In this document: positions 1-7,976 of the stretch, one piece after another
Numbering within the stretch: position 1 is the stretch's first letter
Layout: every line of letters begins with the position of its first letter
Assembly (NCBI GenBank): GCA_000434055.1
Contig: HF999640.1
Span: 99,670 to 126,143, forward strand
Length of the DNA stretch: 26,474 nucleotides
Source: Ruminococcus sp. CAG:488
Lineage (GTDB): Bacteria > Bacillota > Clostridia > Oscillospirales > Acutalibacteraceae
Reading direction: 5' to 3'
The notes under the pieces: generated by a model
Told to the model about the DNA's origin: nothing
Database searches by the model: none
The model's input: only the letters and a program-made list of their open reading frames with translations
Translations under genes and position numbers: made by a program

Positions 1-1596
1 AGCGCTTACGTTATTGCATATGATGTCGGAACAACAGGACTTAAAACCTGCCTGTTTGAGATTGATAAAAAAATCAAACCGATTGTCAATTCTTACGGCT
101 CATACAACCTTTATATTCTCGAGAACGGCGGCGCCGAGCAGGACGCCGAGGAATGGTGGAACGCAATGTGTACCACCACGAAAGAAATCTTTACAAAGAC
201 GGATATCAAGCCCGAACAAATCGCGGGAATTTCATTCTGCTCTCAGATGCAGGCTCTCGTCCTCGTTGACAAGAACGGTGATCCCGTACGCAGACCCATG
301 AGCTATATGGATCAGCGCGCCAAGGAGGAGCTGAAAAAATACATGGCATACGGCTTACAGATTGCAGGAGCAAATATTGTTCCGCTTCTCAAATCTCTTG
401 CCGTCACGGGAGCCGTCTCATGCAGCGTAAAGGACCCCGTTTACAAATACAAGTGGGTTGAAAACAACGAGCCGCAGAAATACAAAAAAGCGTACAAGTG
501 GCTTGATGTTAAGGATTTCCTTATCAGCCGTTGTACGGATAAATTCACGATGACAAAGGATTCGGCGTTTGCAACTCTCCTTTATGATACAAGAAAGGGC
601 AAAGAGGGCTGGAGCAAGACCGTTGCTGATATTTTTGATGTAAACATGAATCATCTGCCTGATATAATCGAATCGACCGACATGGTCGGCGGAGTTACCG
701 AAAAGGCGGCGGAAAAACTCGGTCTTTTGCCGGGAACACCCGTATTCGGCGGCGGCGGTGACGCCTCGCTCATCGGCGTCGGCGCAGGCAGCTGCTCTGT
801 CGGCGATACTCACATTTATTCGGGAACATCGGGCTGGGTCGGTACAGTCGTAGAAAAACAACTTGTCGATACCTCTGCGATGATTGCCGCAATTGTCGGT
901 GCTGATCCGAACAGCTTTAACTATTTTGCCGAGATGGAAACGGCAGGCAAATGCCTCGAATGGGTCAAGGATCATCTTTGTCTTGATGAGATAGGAATTT
1001 TCATTGAAAAGAAGAAGATAACAGACCGTACAGAAAAAGCATACACCAGCCTTTACGACTATATGACAGAGGTTATCGACTCTGTTCCGGCAGGCGCAAA
1101 CGGAGTTATTTTCACTCCGTGGCTTCACGGTAACCGCTGTCCGTTTGAGGATCCGAATGCCGCGGGAATGTTCTTTAACATCAACATCAACACAGGTAAA
1201 TCCGATATGCTCAGGGCGGTTATCGAGGGCGTTTGCTATCATCTGCGCTGGATGCTTGAGGCGCAGGACAGAAAGATAAAGACCTCACAGACAATCCGCT
1301 TTGTCGGCGGAGGGGCGCTCTCCGATGTAACAGCACAGATTCTTGCAGATATAACCGGCAGGACGATTGAAGTTGTTGAGAAGCCGCAGGATGTCGGTGC
1401 TGTCGGTGCGGCGGCTATAATAGGAATCGGTCTCGGAATTATTAAGGATCTCGGCAGTGTTAAGAATTATATACCGGTCAAAAAGACCTTCCATGCAAAC
1501 ACGGCAGACAAAAAAGTTTATGACAAAAACTTTGAGGTGTTTAAAAAGCTTTATTCCTCAAACAAAAAGAATTTTCAGTTACTAAACGGGCAATGA
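1..1596 (+). CDS. FGGY-family carbohydrate kinase (xylulokinase-like), 5' end cut by window
   Basis: The frame is open from base 1; the first visible residues (SAYVIAYDVGTTGLK) are the ATP-phosphate-binding start of FGGY kinases, so probably only the Met and a few residues are missing. 531 residues are visible, close to full family length. The first actin-like domain carries the substrate segment SYMDQRA; the second begins near FGGGGDASLIGVGAG, whose Asp is in the position of the FGGY catalytic base, followed by the adenosine-binding stretch FVGGGALSD. These kinases phosphorylate a sugar or polyol, such as xylulose, in the cytoplasm. The closest resemblance is to proteins annotated as xylulokinase, but substrate cannot be read from sequence. 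It ends 25 bp before a cupin gene in the same direction, so the two are probably co-transcribed. Confidence 0.9.
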   Translation, partial: SAYVIAYDVGTTGLKTCLFEIDKKIKPIVNSYGSYNLYILENGGAEQDAEEWWNAMCTTTKEIFTKTDIKPEQIAGISFCSQMQALVLVDKNGDPVRRPMSYMDQRAKEELKKYMAYGLQIAGANIVPLLKSLAVTGAVSCSVKDPVYKYKWVENNEPQKYKKAYKWLDVKDFLISRCTDKFTMTKDSAFATLLYDTRKGKEGWSKTVADIFDVNMNHLPDIIESTDMVGGVTEKAAEKLGLLPGTPVFGGGGDASLIGVGAGSCSVGDTHIYSGTSGWVGTVVEKQLVDTSAMIAAIVGADPNSFNYFAEMETAGKCLEWVKDHLCLDEIGIFIEKKKITDRTEKAYTSLYDYMTEVIDSVPAGANGVIFTPWLHGNRCPFEDPNAAGMFFNININTGKSDMLRAVIEGVCYHLRWMLEAQDRKIKTSQTIRFVGGGALSDVTAQILADITGRTIEVVEKPQDVGAVGAAAIIGIGLGIIKDLGSVKNYIPVKKTFHANTADKKVYDKNFEVFKKLYSSNKKNFQLLNGQ

Positions 1597-1621
1597 TATA
1601 ACCGAGCAGGAGGACTGAGTT

Positions 1622-1951
1622 ATGAACGGTTATAAAAACATAAACAAAGCTGAAATCCTCAGCCTGAAAGACCAGGTTGAATATCAGTCAGGTCAGGTAG
1701 TGAGCAAAACTCTTGCGCAAAACTCCGCACTGAGTGTTACACTTTTTGCCTTTGACAAGGGCGAGGAGATCAGCACCCATGAGTCGGGCGGCGACGCAAT
1801 GGTTACATGCCTTGACGGAACAGGAAAAATCACTATTGACGGCATTGAATATTTCTTGCACGAGGGCGACACAATCGTTATGCCCGCCAAGCATCCCCAC
1901 TCCGTTTTCGGTGAGGATAAATTCAAAATGCTTCTGACGGTTGTTTTTTAA
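1622..1951 (+). CDS. Small cupin-domain protein
   Basis: 109 residues, a single double-stranded beta-helix (cupin) domain. Cupin motif 1 is seen around THESGGDAMVTCLDG and motif 2 around PAKHPHSVFG, giving the usual His/Glu metal ligands; the spacing and the G-D-T-I-V-M-P segment are typical. The start is fixed by a strong AGGAGG at 1608-1613, 8 bases upstream. It follows the sugar kinase by 25 bp and is followed by a bidirectional terminator, so it is the last gene of the plus-strand unit. Small stand-alone cupins near sugar kinases are often metal-dependent isomerases or sugar-binding proteins; which applies here is unknown. Confidence 0.85.
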   Translation: MNGYKNINKAEILSLKDQVEYQSGQVVSKTLAQNSALSVTLFAFDKGEEISTHESGGDAMVTCLDGTGKITIDGIEYFLHEGDTIVMPAKHPHSVFGEDKFKMLLTVVF

Positions 1952-1965
1952 TTTGTTAAAAGCTA

Positions 1966-2002
1966 AAAAACGCAAGCCCAAATCAATCGGGTTTGCGTTT
2001 TT
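1966..2002. terminator. Bidirectional rho-independent terminator
   Basis: Arms at 1966-1979 and 1989-2002 form a 14-bp stem with one G-T pair and a 9-base loop, with A runs on the left and T runs on the right, so it works for both the cupin gene (plus) and nrnA (minus). The nrnA stop is only 4 bases away. Confidence 0.9.
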
Positions 2003-2005
2003 CTT

Positions 2006-2959
2006 TTATAATTTTTCTATATATTTTTTAACATTTTCTATCACGGTCTGAGTTGCTTCTTCAAGTGTACCGCTGACCTGACAGCCGGCCGCCTGCGGGT
2101 GTCCGCCGCCGCCCATTGCCGCGCAGATTTCCGAAACGTTGATCGGGCGGTTGCTTCTCATTGAGATCTTATAGCTTCCGTCCTTGCGTTCACGCATTGT
2201 AACACCGACCAATACGCCCTCAATCTGTCTCGGAAGCGAAGCGATTGCGTCAACCTCACTCTCGTCCGAGCCGCTCTGACGGTACATATCCTGAGTAACC
2301 GTTATCAGCGCGCATTTACCGTCAAGGAACATCTTCATTCCTCCGACGGCCAGCTTTTCAAGCGCAACGTATGTTCTCGTTTTCGTTTCAAACATAACCG
2401 TATTTATCGTCACATTGTCAGCGCCGCATTCAATCATTTCCGCCGCCATACGCATTGTGCGCGGAGTGACGTTTGAATAGCGGAAGCAACCTGTATCGGT
2501 TGAAATTCCCGTGTATATACAATCGGCAATCTGCTTTGTCGGCTTAATGCCGAGCGCATGAATAACTTCAAGAACTATTTCGCATGCCGCCGCAGCATTC
2601 GCATCAAGCAATGTTCTTTCGGCAAACATACGGTTTGAACCGTGGTGATCAATACAAAGCTCAATCCTGTCGGCGAATTTCTCCTCAAAGTCCTTGCCGA
2701 GCAGCTTTGTGTCAGCCACATCAACCGCAACAAGAGCGTCAAAAGCGCACTCATCCTCGCAAACTTTTCCAAGATAATCGAATTTTTTTGCAACCGTGTC
2801 ATTGCACTTTACGTTCGCCCTTTTGCCGACGGCTTCAAGCGCATATTTGAGCGCAAAAGCCGAACCGAGCGTATCTCCGTCCGGGTGCGAATGGGTCAAT
2901 ATCAAAAAATTGTCCCTTATTTTTAAAAATTCAACCGCCGTTTCAAGATTGATAACCAT
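2006..2959 (-). CDS. nrnA: DHH-family phosphoesterase NrnA (nanoRNase / pAp phosphatase)
   Basis: 317 residues, full length for NrnA. The DHH domain shows HPDGDTLGS at about residues 25-33, a V-D-V-A-D motif and DHHGSN, which hold the Mn2+ ligands. The C-terminal DHHA1 domain ends in GGGGHPQAAG, the substrate-binding glycine/His motif. The enzyme degrades 2-5 nt RNA oligomers and in many Firmicutes also dephosphorylates 3'-phosphoadenosine 5'-phosphate. Its ATG overlaps the rbfA stop by one base (TAATG), so translation is probably coupled. It is the last gene of the rimP operon, directly followed by a terminator; truB, which often comes next in Firmicutes, is absent here. Confidence 0.93.
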   Translation of the reverse strand: MVINLETAVEFLKIRDNFLILTHSHPDGDTLGSAFALKYALEAVGKRANVKCNDTVAKKFDYLGKVCEDECAFDALVAVDVADTKLLGKDFEEKFADRIELCIDHHGSNRMFAERTLLDANAAAACEIVLEVIHALGIKPTKQIADCIYTGISTDTGCFRYSNVTPRTMRMAAEMIECGADNVTINTVMFETKTRTYVALEKLAVGGMKMFLDGKCALITVTQDMYRQSGSDESEVDAIASLPRQIEGVLVGVTMRERKDGSYKISMRSNRPINVSEICAAMGGGGHPQAAGCQVSGTLEEATQTVIENVKKYIEKL

Positions 2960-3309
2960 TAGCCCTCAGTCCTTAAATCATCCATAATCTTAACGATATT
3001 CATACCGTGCTCAATAGAATCGTCAGCTACAAAGCTAAGCTCGGGAGTTTTTCTCAAATGAAGCCGCTTGCCGACCTCTCTTCGAATATATCCCGTCGCA
3101 CTCTTGAGACCCTTGACTGCCTCCTTAGCAACGTCAAGTCCCTCCATTGCGCTGATATAAACCTTAGCGTAGGAGGCGTCGGAGCTGACCTCCACCCTCA
3201 CCACGGTAAGCATTTTATCCATTACCCTCGGATCCTTAAGTTCTCTGATAACCGCAATTATTTCACGCTTAATATCCTCGGATACTCTGTCTATTCTGTA
3301 ACCTGCCAT
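2959..3309 (-). CDS. rbfA: 30S ribosome-binding factor A
   Basis: 116 residues, the usual size of RbfA. The KH-like fold is recognised from the N-terminal helix (RIDRVSEDIKREIIAVIREL), the segment around DPRV and VEVSSDASYAKVYIS, and the RxxLxLRKTPELSF-type segment near the C-terminus. RbfA binds the 30S subunit near helix 1 of 16S rRNA and acts late in small-subunit maturation. It starts 10 bases after the infB stop and its stop codon overlaps the nrnA start, in keeping with co-translation in the operon. Confidence 0.95.
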   Translation of the reverse strand: MAGYRIDRVSEDIKREIIAVIRELKDPRVMDKMLTVVRVEVSSDASYAKVYISAMEGLDVAKEAVKGLKSATGYIRREVGKRLHLRKTPELSFVADDSIEHGMNIVKIMDDLRTEG

Positions 3310-3319
3310 AAGCTACCTC

Positions 3320-5677
3320 TTAATCTCTGTATTCTTCGACAGTGTAGGCTTCAAAGATGTCGCCCTCCTTAATATCGGAGAACTTTGTGAGACCGATACC
3401 GCACTCATAGTTTGAAGCGACCTCCTTCACATCGTCCTTGAAACGGCGAAGTGAAGCGATATCGTCAACAGCAAGTACGATTCCGTCACGGACAACACGA
3501 ACCTTTGAATTTCTTGTAATCTTTCCGTCAAGAACATAGCAGCCTGCGATCTTGCCGACGGAGGAAATAGTAATGACATTTCTGACCTCGGCGCGGCCCT
3601 GCTCAACCTCACGGAATTTCGGAGCAAGCATACCCTTGATAGCCGCCTGAATCTCCTCGATGCAGTCGTAGATGATTCTGTACATCCTCATCTCAACGCC
3701 GTCACGCTCTGCAAGGTTTATAGCAACCGGATCCGGACGAACATTGAAGCCGACGATAATTGCGTCGGAAGCGTTTGCAAGCATAACATCGGATTCGCTC
3801 GGAGCACCGACACCGCTGTGAATAACACGAACTCGGACTTCCTCGTTTGAGAGCTTCTCGAGGCTCTGTTTAACAGCCTCAGCCGAGCCCTGAACGTCAG
3901 CCTTAACGATTATGTTAAGCTCCTTCATCTCGCCGTCCTTGAGCGAATCAAAGAGATTGTCGAGAGTAACCTTTTGAACAGACTTGAACTGCTCTTCCTT
4001 TGCCTCAGCCTTTCTCTGCTCAACAAGCTCACGCGCAAGACGCTCATCTGTTACTGCATCAAAGATATCGCCTGAATTCGGAACATCCGCAAGGCCGGTA
4101 ATCTCAACCGGAACGGACGGGCCTGCAGATTTGATCTTTCTGCCCTTGTCGTCAACCATTACACGGACACGGCCGACAGACTGACCGGCAACGATGATGT
4201 CGCCTGAATTAAGCGTACCCTTCTGAACAAGGAGAGTTGCGATCGGACCTCTGCCCTTATCAAGACGGGCTTCTATAACGATGCCCTTTGCCGCTCTGTT
4301 CGGATTAGCCTTGAGCTCCTGCATCTCGGCAACAAGGAGAATGCTTTCAAGCAGCTTATCAATACCCATATGTGTCTTTGCCGAAACAGGAACGCAGATA
4401 ACGTCGCCGCCCCACTCCTCGGGAACGAGGCTGTGCTCTGTAAGCTGCTGCATGATTCTGTCGGGATTCGCACCCGGTCTGTCCATCTTGTTGATGGCAA
4501 CTATTATCTGAACCTCAGCTGCCTTTGCATGGTTGATAGCCTCAATCGTCTGCGGCATAATACCGTCGTCTGCAGCAACAACAAGAACAGCTATATCCGT
4601 TGCCTGGGCACCTCTTGCACGCATTGATGTGAATGCAGCGTGACCCGGAGTGTCAAGGAATGTGATTTTCTGACCGTTGAGGTCAATTCTGTAAGCGCCT
4701 ATATGCTGTGTAATTCCGCCTGCCTCGGTAGAGGTGACGGAGGTATGTCTGATTGCGTCAAGGAGCGATGTTTTACCGTGGTCAACGTGACCCATTACGC
4801 AAACAACGGGGTCACGGGGAACAAGATCCTTATCATCATCCTCGCTGTCGTCAATAATTCTATCCTCAATTGTGACAACAACTGCCTTTTCGCACTTTGC
4901 ACCAAGCTCGGTCGCAACGATTTCGGCCGTATCATAGTCGATGACCTCATTGACCGTTGCCATCTGACCGAGGGCAAAGAGCTTTTTGATAACCTCTGCC
5001 GCCGTCATGTGGAGAAGCGCGGCAAGCTCGCCGACTGTTATCTCCTCGGGAACCTGAATGTGAAGCTGCGGCTTCTTTGCTCTCTCCGCCGCAATTCTCT
5101 TGAGTCTCTCAGCCTCAGTCTCACGGCGTGATTTCATGCCCGGTCTGCGCTGCTGAGACTTCTGCTTGAGCTTCTGCTTGTTGACCGTTCTGTCGCTTCT
5201 TCTGTCCTGATTGACAGGAGAGATATTTTCGTACTTCTCGTTGTATTTATCAAGATCAACATTGCTTGCCCTTGTGTCGATCGTTCTGAATTCGCCCTTT
5301 GTTCTGCTCTGCGGAGCTGCGTTGGGATCCTTCTGTTTTTTCTTCGGCTGATTGTTGCTCTTTGCCGGAGACTTTTTCTCGTCCTTGGCAGGAGCATCGG
5401 ACTTTGCTTCCGACTTCTTCGGCTCGTCTGATTTTTCAGCCTTTTTCTCTTTCTTTTCTTCCTTCTTCGGCTCGTTCGCCGTTGCAAAGTAAGCGTCGAA
5501 GCTTTCAACGCTGTTTTCCTGCGTTACAATTTCAAATATAACGTCAAGCTCGGCCTCCTCAAGAGCCGTCATAGATTTTTTCTGTCCTTCAAAATGCTTG
5601 GTTACAATATCAAGAATTTCCTTACTGGGGCAATCAAAATCCTTTGCCACTTCGTGGACACGATATTTATTTATCAT
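3320..5677 (-). CDS. infB: Translation initiation factor IF-2
   Basis: 785 residues. An IF2-N domain at residues 1-50 is followed by a highly charged Lys/Glu/Pro/Ser linker (about 70-200), a second IF2-N domain (about 204-262) and the GTPase domain with G1 GHVDHGKT (296-303), G2 AGGITQHIG, G3 DTPGHAAF (342-349), G4 NKMD (396-399) and G5 S-A-K. The C-terminal domains that bind fMet-tRNA complete the protein. IF-2 positions initiator tRNA on the 30S subunit and promotes subunit joining. Its ATG overlaps the stop of the upstream ylxQ gene (ATGA, 5674-5677). The charged linker is low complexity but ordinary for IF-2. Confidence 0.98.
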   Translation of the reverse strand: MINKYRVHEVAKDFDCPSKEILDIVTKHFEGQKKSMTALEEAELDVIFEIVTQENSVESFDAYFATANEPKKEEKKEKKAEKSDEPKKSEAKSDAPAKDEKKSPAKSNNQPKKKQKDPNAAPQSRTKGEFRTIDTRASNVDLDKYNEKYENISPVNQDRRSDRTVNKQKLKQKSQQRRPGMKSRRETEAERLKRIAAERAKKPQLHIQVPEEITVGELAALLHMTAAEVIKKLFALGQMATVNEVIDYDTAEIVATELGAKCEKAVVVTIEDRIIDDSEDDDKDLVPRDPVVCVMGHVDHGKTSLLDAIRHTSVTSTEAGGITQHIGAYRIDLNGQKITFLDTPGHAAFTSMRARGAQATDIAVLVVAADDGIMPQTIEAINHAKAAEVQIIVAINKMDRPGANPDRIMQQLTEHSLVPEEWGGDVICVPVSAKTHMGIDKLLESILLVAEMQELKANPNRAAKGIVIEARLDKGRGPIATLLVQKGTLNSGDIIVAGQSVGRVRVMVDDKGRKIKSAGPSVPVEITGLADVPNSGDIFDAVTDERLARELVEQRKAEAKEEQFKSVQKVTLDNLFDSLKDGEMKELNIIVKADVQGSAEAVKQSLEKLSNEEVRVRVIHSGVGAPSESDVMLANASDAIIVGFNVRPDPVAINLAERDGVEMRMYRIIYDCIEEIQAAIKGMLAPKFREVEQGRAEVRNVITISSVGKIAGCYVLDGKITRNSKVRVVRDGIVLAVDDIASLRRFKDDVKEVASNYECGIGLTKFSDIKEGDIFEAYTVEEYRD

Positions 5678-6003
5678 AAAATGCGTTCCTCCCCGGATTG
5701 ATTTTCTTTAAGTTTTGCGATCAATGACTTAGCGAAGCCTTCATCATCAACGGTAAAAACCGCCGCCTTGAAGCTCAGCGCCTGCTTAATGTCAAGCATC
5801 GTGTATCTTACGTCATAAACGGTTTTGTTATGTGCCTTTGCAAGCCCCGATATTTCATCGGAAAGCCTTTTTGATGCGTCCGAACAAACTATGCAAAGCT
5901 TTGCCTTACCGCTGTTTATCGCCTGCTTGCAAGCATCATGGCCCAAGCTGAGCCTGCCTGCGCGTCTGCAAAGACCTAAAAGATTGAGCGCCGAATCATT
6001 CAT
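5674..6003 (-). CDS. ylxQ: L7Ae/L30e/S12e/Gadd45-family RNA-binding protein YlxQ
   Basis: 109 residues. The N-terminal LGLCRRAGRLSLGHDACKQA pattern, followed by the C-I-V-C-S-D-A-S strand and helix, is typical of bacterial L7Ae-like proteins encoded between nusA/rnpM and infB. Such proteins bind kink-turn RNA; the physiological role in bacteria is poorly defined. The gene overlaps rnpM upstream by 8 bases and infB downstream by 4, so all three are probably translationally coupled. Confidence 0.9.
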   Translation of the reverse strand: MNDSALNLLGLCRRAGRLSLGHDACKQAINSGKAKLCIVCSDASKRLSDEISGLAKAHNKTVYDVRYTMLDIKQALSFKAAVFTVDDEGFAKSLIAKLKENQSGEERIL

Positions 6004-6265
6004 CGTTTTTCAGCTCCTCTGCCATTTTATCGTAGACCTCGTCAGGAATCCGGCACAGGAATGATTTTTCGATTCTTTTGGCTTTTCTCGCTTTTTTAAG
6101 ACATTCGGCGTCATGGCAGATATAAGCTCCTCTGCCGTTCTTTCTGCCCGTAAGGTCAAGAACTATCTCATCTTCGGGAGTTTTCACAACACGAACAAGC
6201 TCTTTCTTCGGCTTCATCTCGCCGCAGCCCATACATTTGCGCATCGGAATTTTCTTCTGCTGCAT
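5996..6265 (-). CDS. rnpM: RNase P modulator RnpM (YlxR, DUF448)
   Basis: 89 residues. The family signature is clear: RKCMGCGEMKPKKELVRVV near the N-terminus, then GRKNGRGAYICHD and a basic C-terminal helix. YlxR proteins bind RNA; the B. subtilis member was renamed RnpM because it binds the RNase P RNA and modulates its activity. The start has a strong AAAAGGAGG about 7 bases upstream. It lies 18 bp after nusA and overlaps ylxQ. Confidence 0.92.
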   Translation of the reverse strand: MQQKKIPMRKCMGCGEMKPKKELVRVVKTPEDEIVLDLTGRKNGRGAYICHDAECLKKARKAKRIEKSFLCRIPDEVYDKMAEELKNDE

Positions 6266-6283
6266 TCCTGCACCTCCTTTTAA

Positions 6284-7357
6284 TTAAAGCTCTACCGACG
6301 GGTCAGTTTTTCCGCTCTCGGGCTTGATATCTATCTTCCAGCCCGTAAGCTTAGCGGCAAGTCTTGCATTCTGTCCCTTATTGCCGATAGCAAGTGAAAG
6401 CTGAAGATCCGGAACTATAACTCTGCACGACTTTTCTGCGTTCTCGTCTATTGTTACCGAAACAACATCTGCCGGAGCAAGGGAAGCGGCAATAAACTCT
6501 TTCGGATCCTCGCTGTATTTAACAATGTCTATCTTCTCGCCGTAAAGCATGTCAACAATCTTGCCGACACGGGCTCCTCTCGGGCCTATGCATGCGCCGA
6601 CTGCGTCAACATTCTCATCTGCCGAATAAACGGCGATTTTTGTTCTTGAACCTGCCTCACGGGAAACTGCTTTGATTTCAACCGTTCCGTCATAAATTTC
6701 GGGAACCTCGGACTCAAACAGTCTCTTTACAAGACCGGGATGCGTTCTGGAAATTGTAACTCTCGGTCCTCTTCTGCCTTCCTTTGCATCGGCAACTCCG
6801 GCAATGTAGACCTTGATAAGCATACCCGGAAGAAGTGTTTCATTCGGGATCTGTTCGCTTCTGAAGAGCGGCTCCTGAGCCTTGCCGATTTCAACGATAG
6901 CGTCCTTAGTCTCGGGATCAACTCGCGAAACCTTGGCTGTAACGATCTCCTGATTGTGAGCCTGGAACTCCTCACGCAGTCTGCCATGCTCGGCCTCGCG
7001 GATACCCTGTCGGATAACATGCTTGCCCTTATCGGCTGCAATTCTGCTGACCTCTTTTGTCTCAAGCTCAATTTCAATAATGTCTCCGACCATAGCTGTC
7101 GGCTTATACTTCTGAGCCTGTTCAACGGTCAAATCCTCATCGGGATCAACCACCTCGGAGACAACGTTCTTTCTTACAAAAACTCGCATTGTCTTTTTCT
7201 CGGGGTCAAGCTCGCAGAAAACGATGTCCTTGTTGTTGTAGTCACGCTTAACTGCCGTGACGAGCGCCTTCTGAATACCCTCGCAAAGTACATCCATAGG
7301 TATTCCTTTTTCTTTTTCAAGCATTTCGAGCGCCATAAAAAGCTCTTTGTTTACCAT
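6284..7357 (-). CDS. nusA: Transcription termination/antitermination protein NusA
   Basis: 357 residues, the short Firmicute form without C-terminal acidic repeats. Domains in order: N-terminal RNA-polymerase-binding domain (about 1-125), S1 domain (about 135-200), KH1 with GPRGARV (about 258-264) and KH2 with AIGNKGQNARLAAKLTGWK near the end. NusA binds RNA polymerase and nascent RNA to control pausing, intrinsic termination and rRNA antitermination. The ATG is preceded by GGAGGAG and lies inside the end of rimP (7-base overlap). Confidence 0.97.
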   Translation of the reverse strand: MVNKELFMALEMLEKEKGIPMDVLCEGIQKALVTAVKRDYNNKDIVFCELDPEKKTMRVFVRKNVVSEVVDPDEDLTVEQAQKYKPTAMVGDIIEIELETKEVSRIAADKGKHVIRQGIREAEHGRLREEFQAHNQEIVTAKVSRVDPETKDAIVEIGKAQEPLFRSEQIPNETLLPGMLIKVYIAGVADAKEGRRGPRVTISRTHPGLVKRLFESEVPEIYDGTVEIKAVSREAGSRTKIAVYSADENVDAVGACIGPRGARVGKIVDMLYGEKIDIVKYSEDPKEFIAASLAPADVVSVTIDENAEKSCRVIVPDLQLSLAIGNKGQNARLAAKLTGWKIDIKPESGKTDPSVEL

Positions 7358-7842
7358 TGTTCTTCTCCTCCGAAATCATCAAGTTTAACATAAGATGTTT
7401 CTTTTTTATTTATAACGAGCTTCGCCCCGTCCTGAGTAAGAAGCTCAAAATTTCCGTTGTCGTAGCTTTCGAGAGTTCCCTTGTACTCTCTGCTGCCCTC
7501 AAGCGGACGAATCAGCTTAACCTGAATCGGCTTGCCTATGCACTTTTCAAAATGGCTGTCCCTTTTGAGATTTCTCTCCAGTCCGGGGGAGCAAACCTCA
7601 AGGCAGTAGCTCTGTTCAATCGGGTCAGCATCGTCAAGCGGCTTATCAAGAGCATGGCTCATGTCAACGCAATCGTCGATTGAAACACCGCCGTCCTTGT
7701 CGATGAAAACTCTGAGAAACCAGTCTGCACCCTCTTTTTCAAAGCGCACATCCCAAAGCTCAAGTCCAAGACTCTCGGCAATCGGCTGAGCGATATCCCA
7801 AACGGTATTGGCGGTAATTCCGCCCTTTCCTTTTGAAGCCAT
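7351..7842 (-). CDS. rimP: Ribosome maturation factor RimP
   Basis: 163 residues beginning MASKGKGG. The frame is open a further 14 codons upstream to an ATG at 7884, but that extension lies in the hairpin leader, while the chosen ATG has a strong AAAGGAGG at 7850-7857. Family features seen: L-G-L-E-L-W-D-V-R-F-E-K-E-G near the N-terminus, DGGVSIDDCVDMS, and the EVCSPGLERNLK segment that is the strongest RimP signature. RimP assists early 30S assembly. It is the first gene of the operon; its leader may be regulated (see findings). Confidence 0.94.
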   Translation of the reverse strand: MASKGKGGITANTVWDIAQPIAESLGLELWDVRFEKEGADWFLRVFIDKDGGVSIDDCVDMSHALDKPLDDADPIEQSYCLEVCSPGLERNLKRDSHFEKCIGKPIQVKLIRPLEGSREYKGTLESYDNGNFELLTQDGAKLVINKKETSYVKLDDFGGEEQW

Positions 7843-7862
7843 TGTAACGCCTCCTTTACAAT

Positions 7863-7892
7863 ACAAAGGAGCGGGTCGCCCCACTCCTTTGT
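7863..7892 (-). promoter_or_regulatory. Leader hairpin of the rimP operon, with alternative pairing to the Shine-Dalgarno
   Basis: Read on the minus strand the arms (7884-7892 and 7863-7871) pair perfectly over 9 bp, continue through a G-U pair and three G-C pairs, and close with a GCGA (GNRA) tetraloop. The 3' arm sequence CTCCTTT is also the exact complement of the real rimP Shine-Dalgarno AAAGGAG just downstream, across a 7-base loop, so two exclusive hairpins are possible. The G-U pair appears as a mismatch on the other strand, supporting function as minus-strand RNA. The switch itself is inferred. Confidence 0.6.
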
Positions 7893-7918
7893 CAATACCT
7901 TAATAAACTTACAGATAT

Positions 7919-7947
7919 ATAATATCACATTATAATGTAAATATCAA
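7919..7947 (-). promoter_or_regulatory. Sigma-A promoter of the rimP-nusA-infB operon
   Basis: On the minus strand, TTGATA (7942-7947) and TATTAT (7919-7924) are separated by 17 bp. The predicted start near 7912 gives a leader of about 70 bases containing the hairpin at 7863-7892. Confidence 0.75.
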
Positions 7948-7976
7948 GTGTTTTTTATTATTTCTTTTTTCAGAGT

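Noticed and set aside
418..1242. Long open frame of 274 codons on the minus strand within the kinase gene
   Set aside because: It mirrors the strongly coding plus-strand kinase; the translation is Cys/Arg-rich without family features and has no ribosome site.
7843..7884. Longer rimP start at 7884
   Set aside because: The extra residues come from the leader hairpin and the ATG at 7842 has a far better ribosome site.
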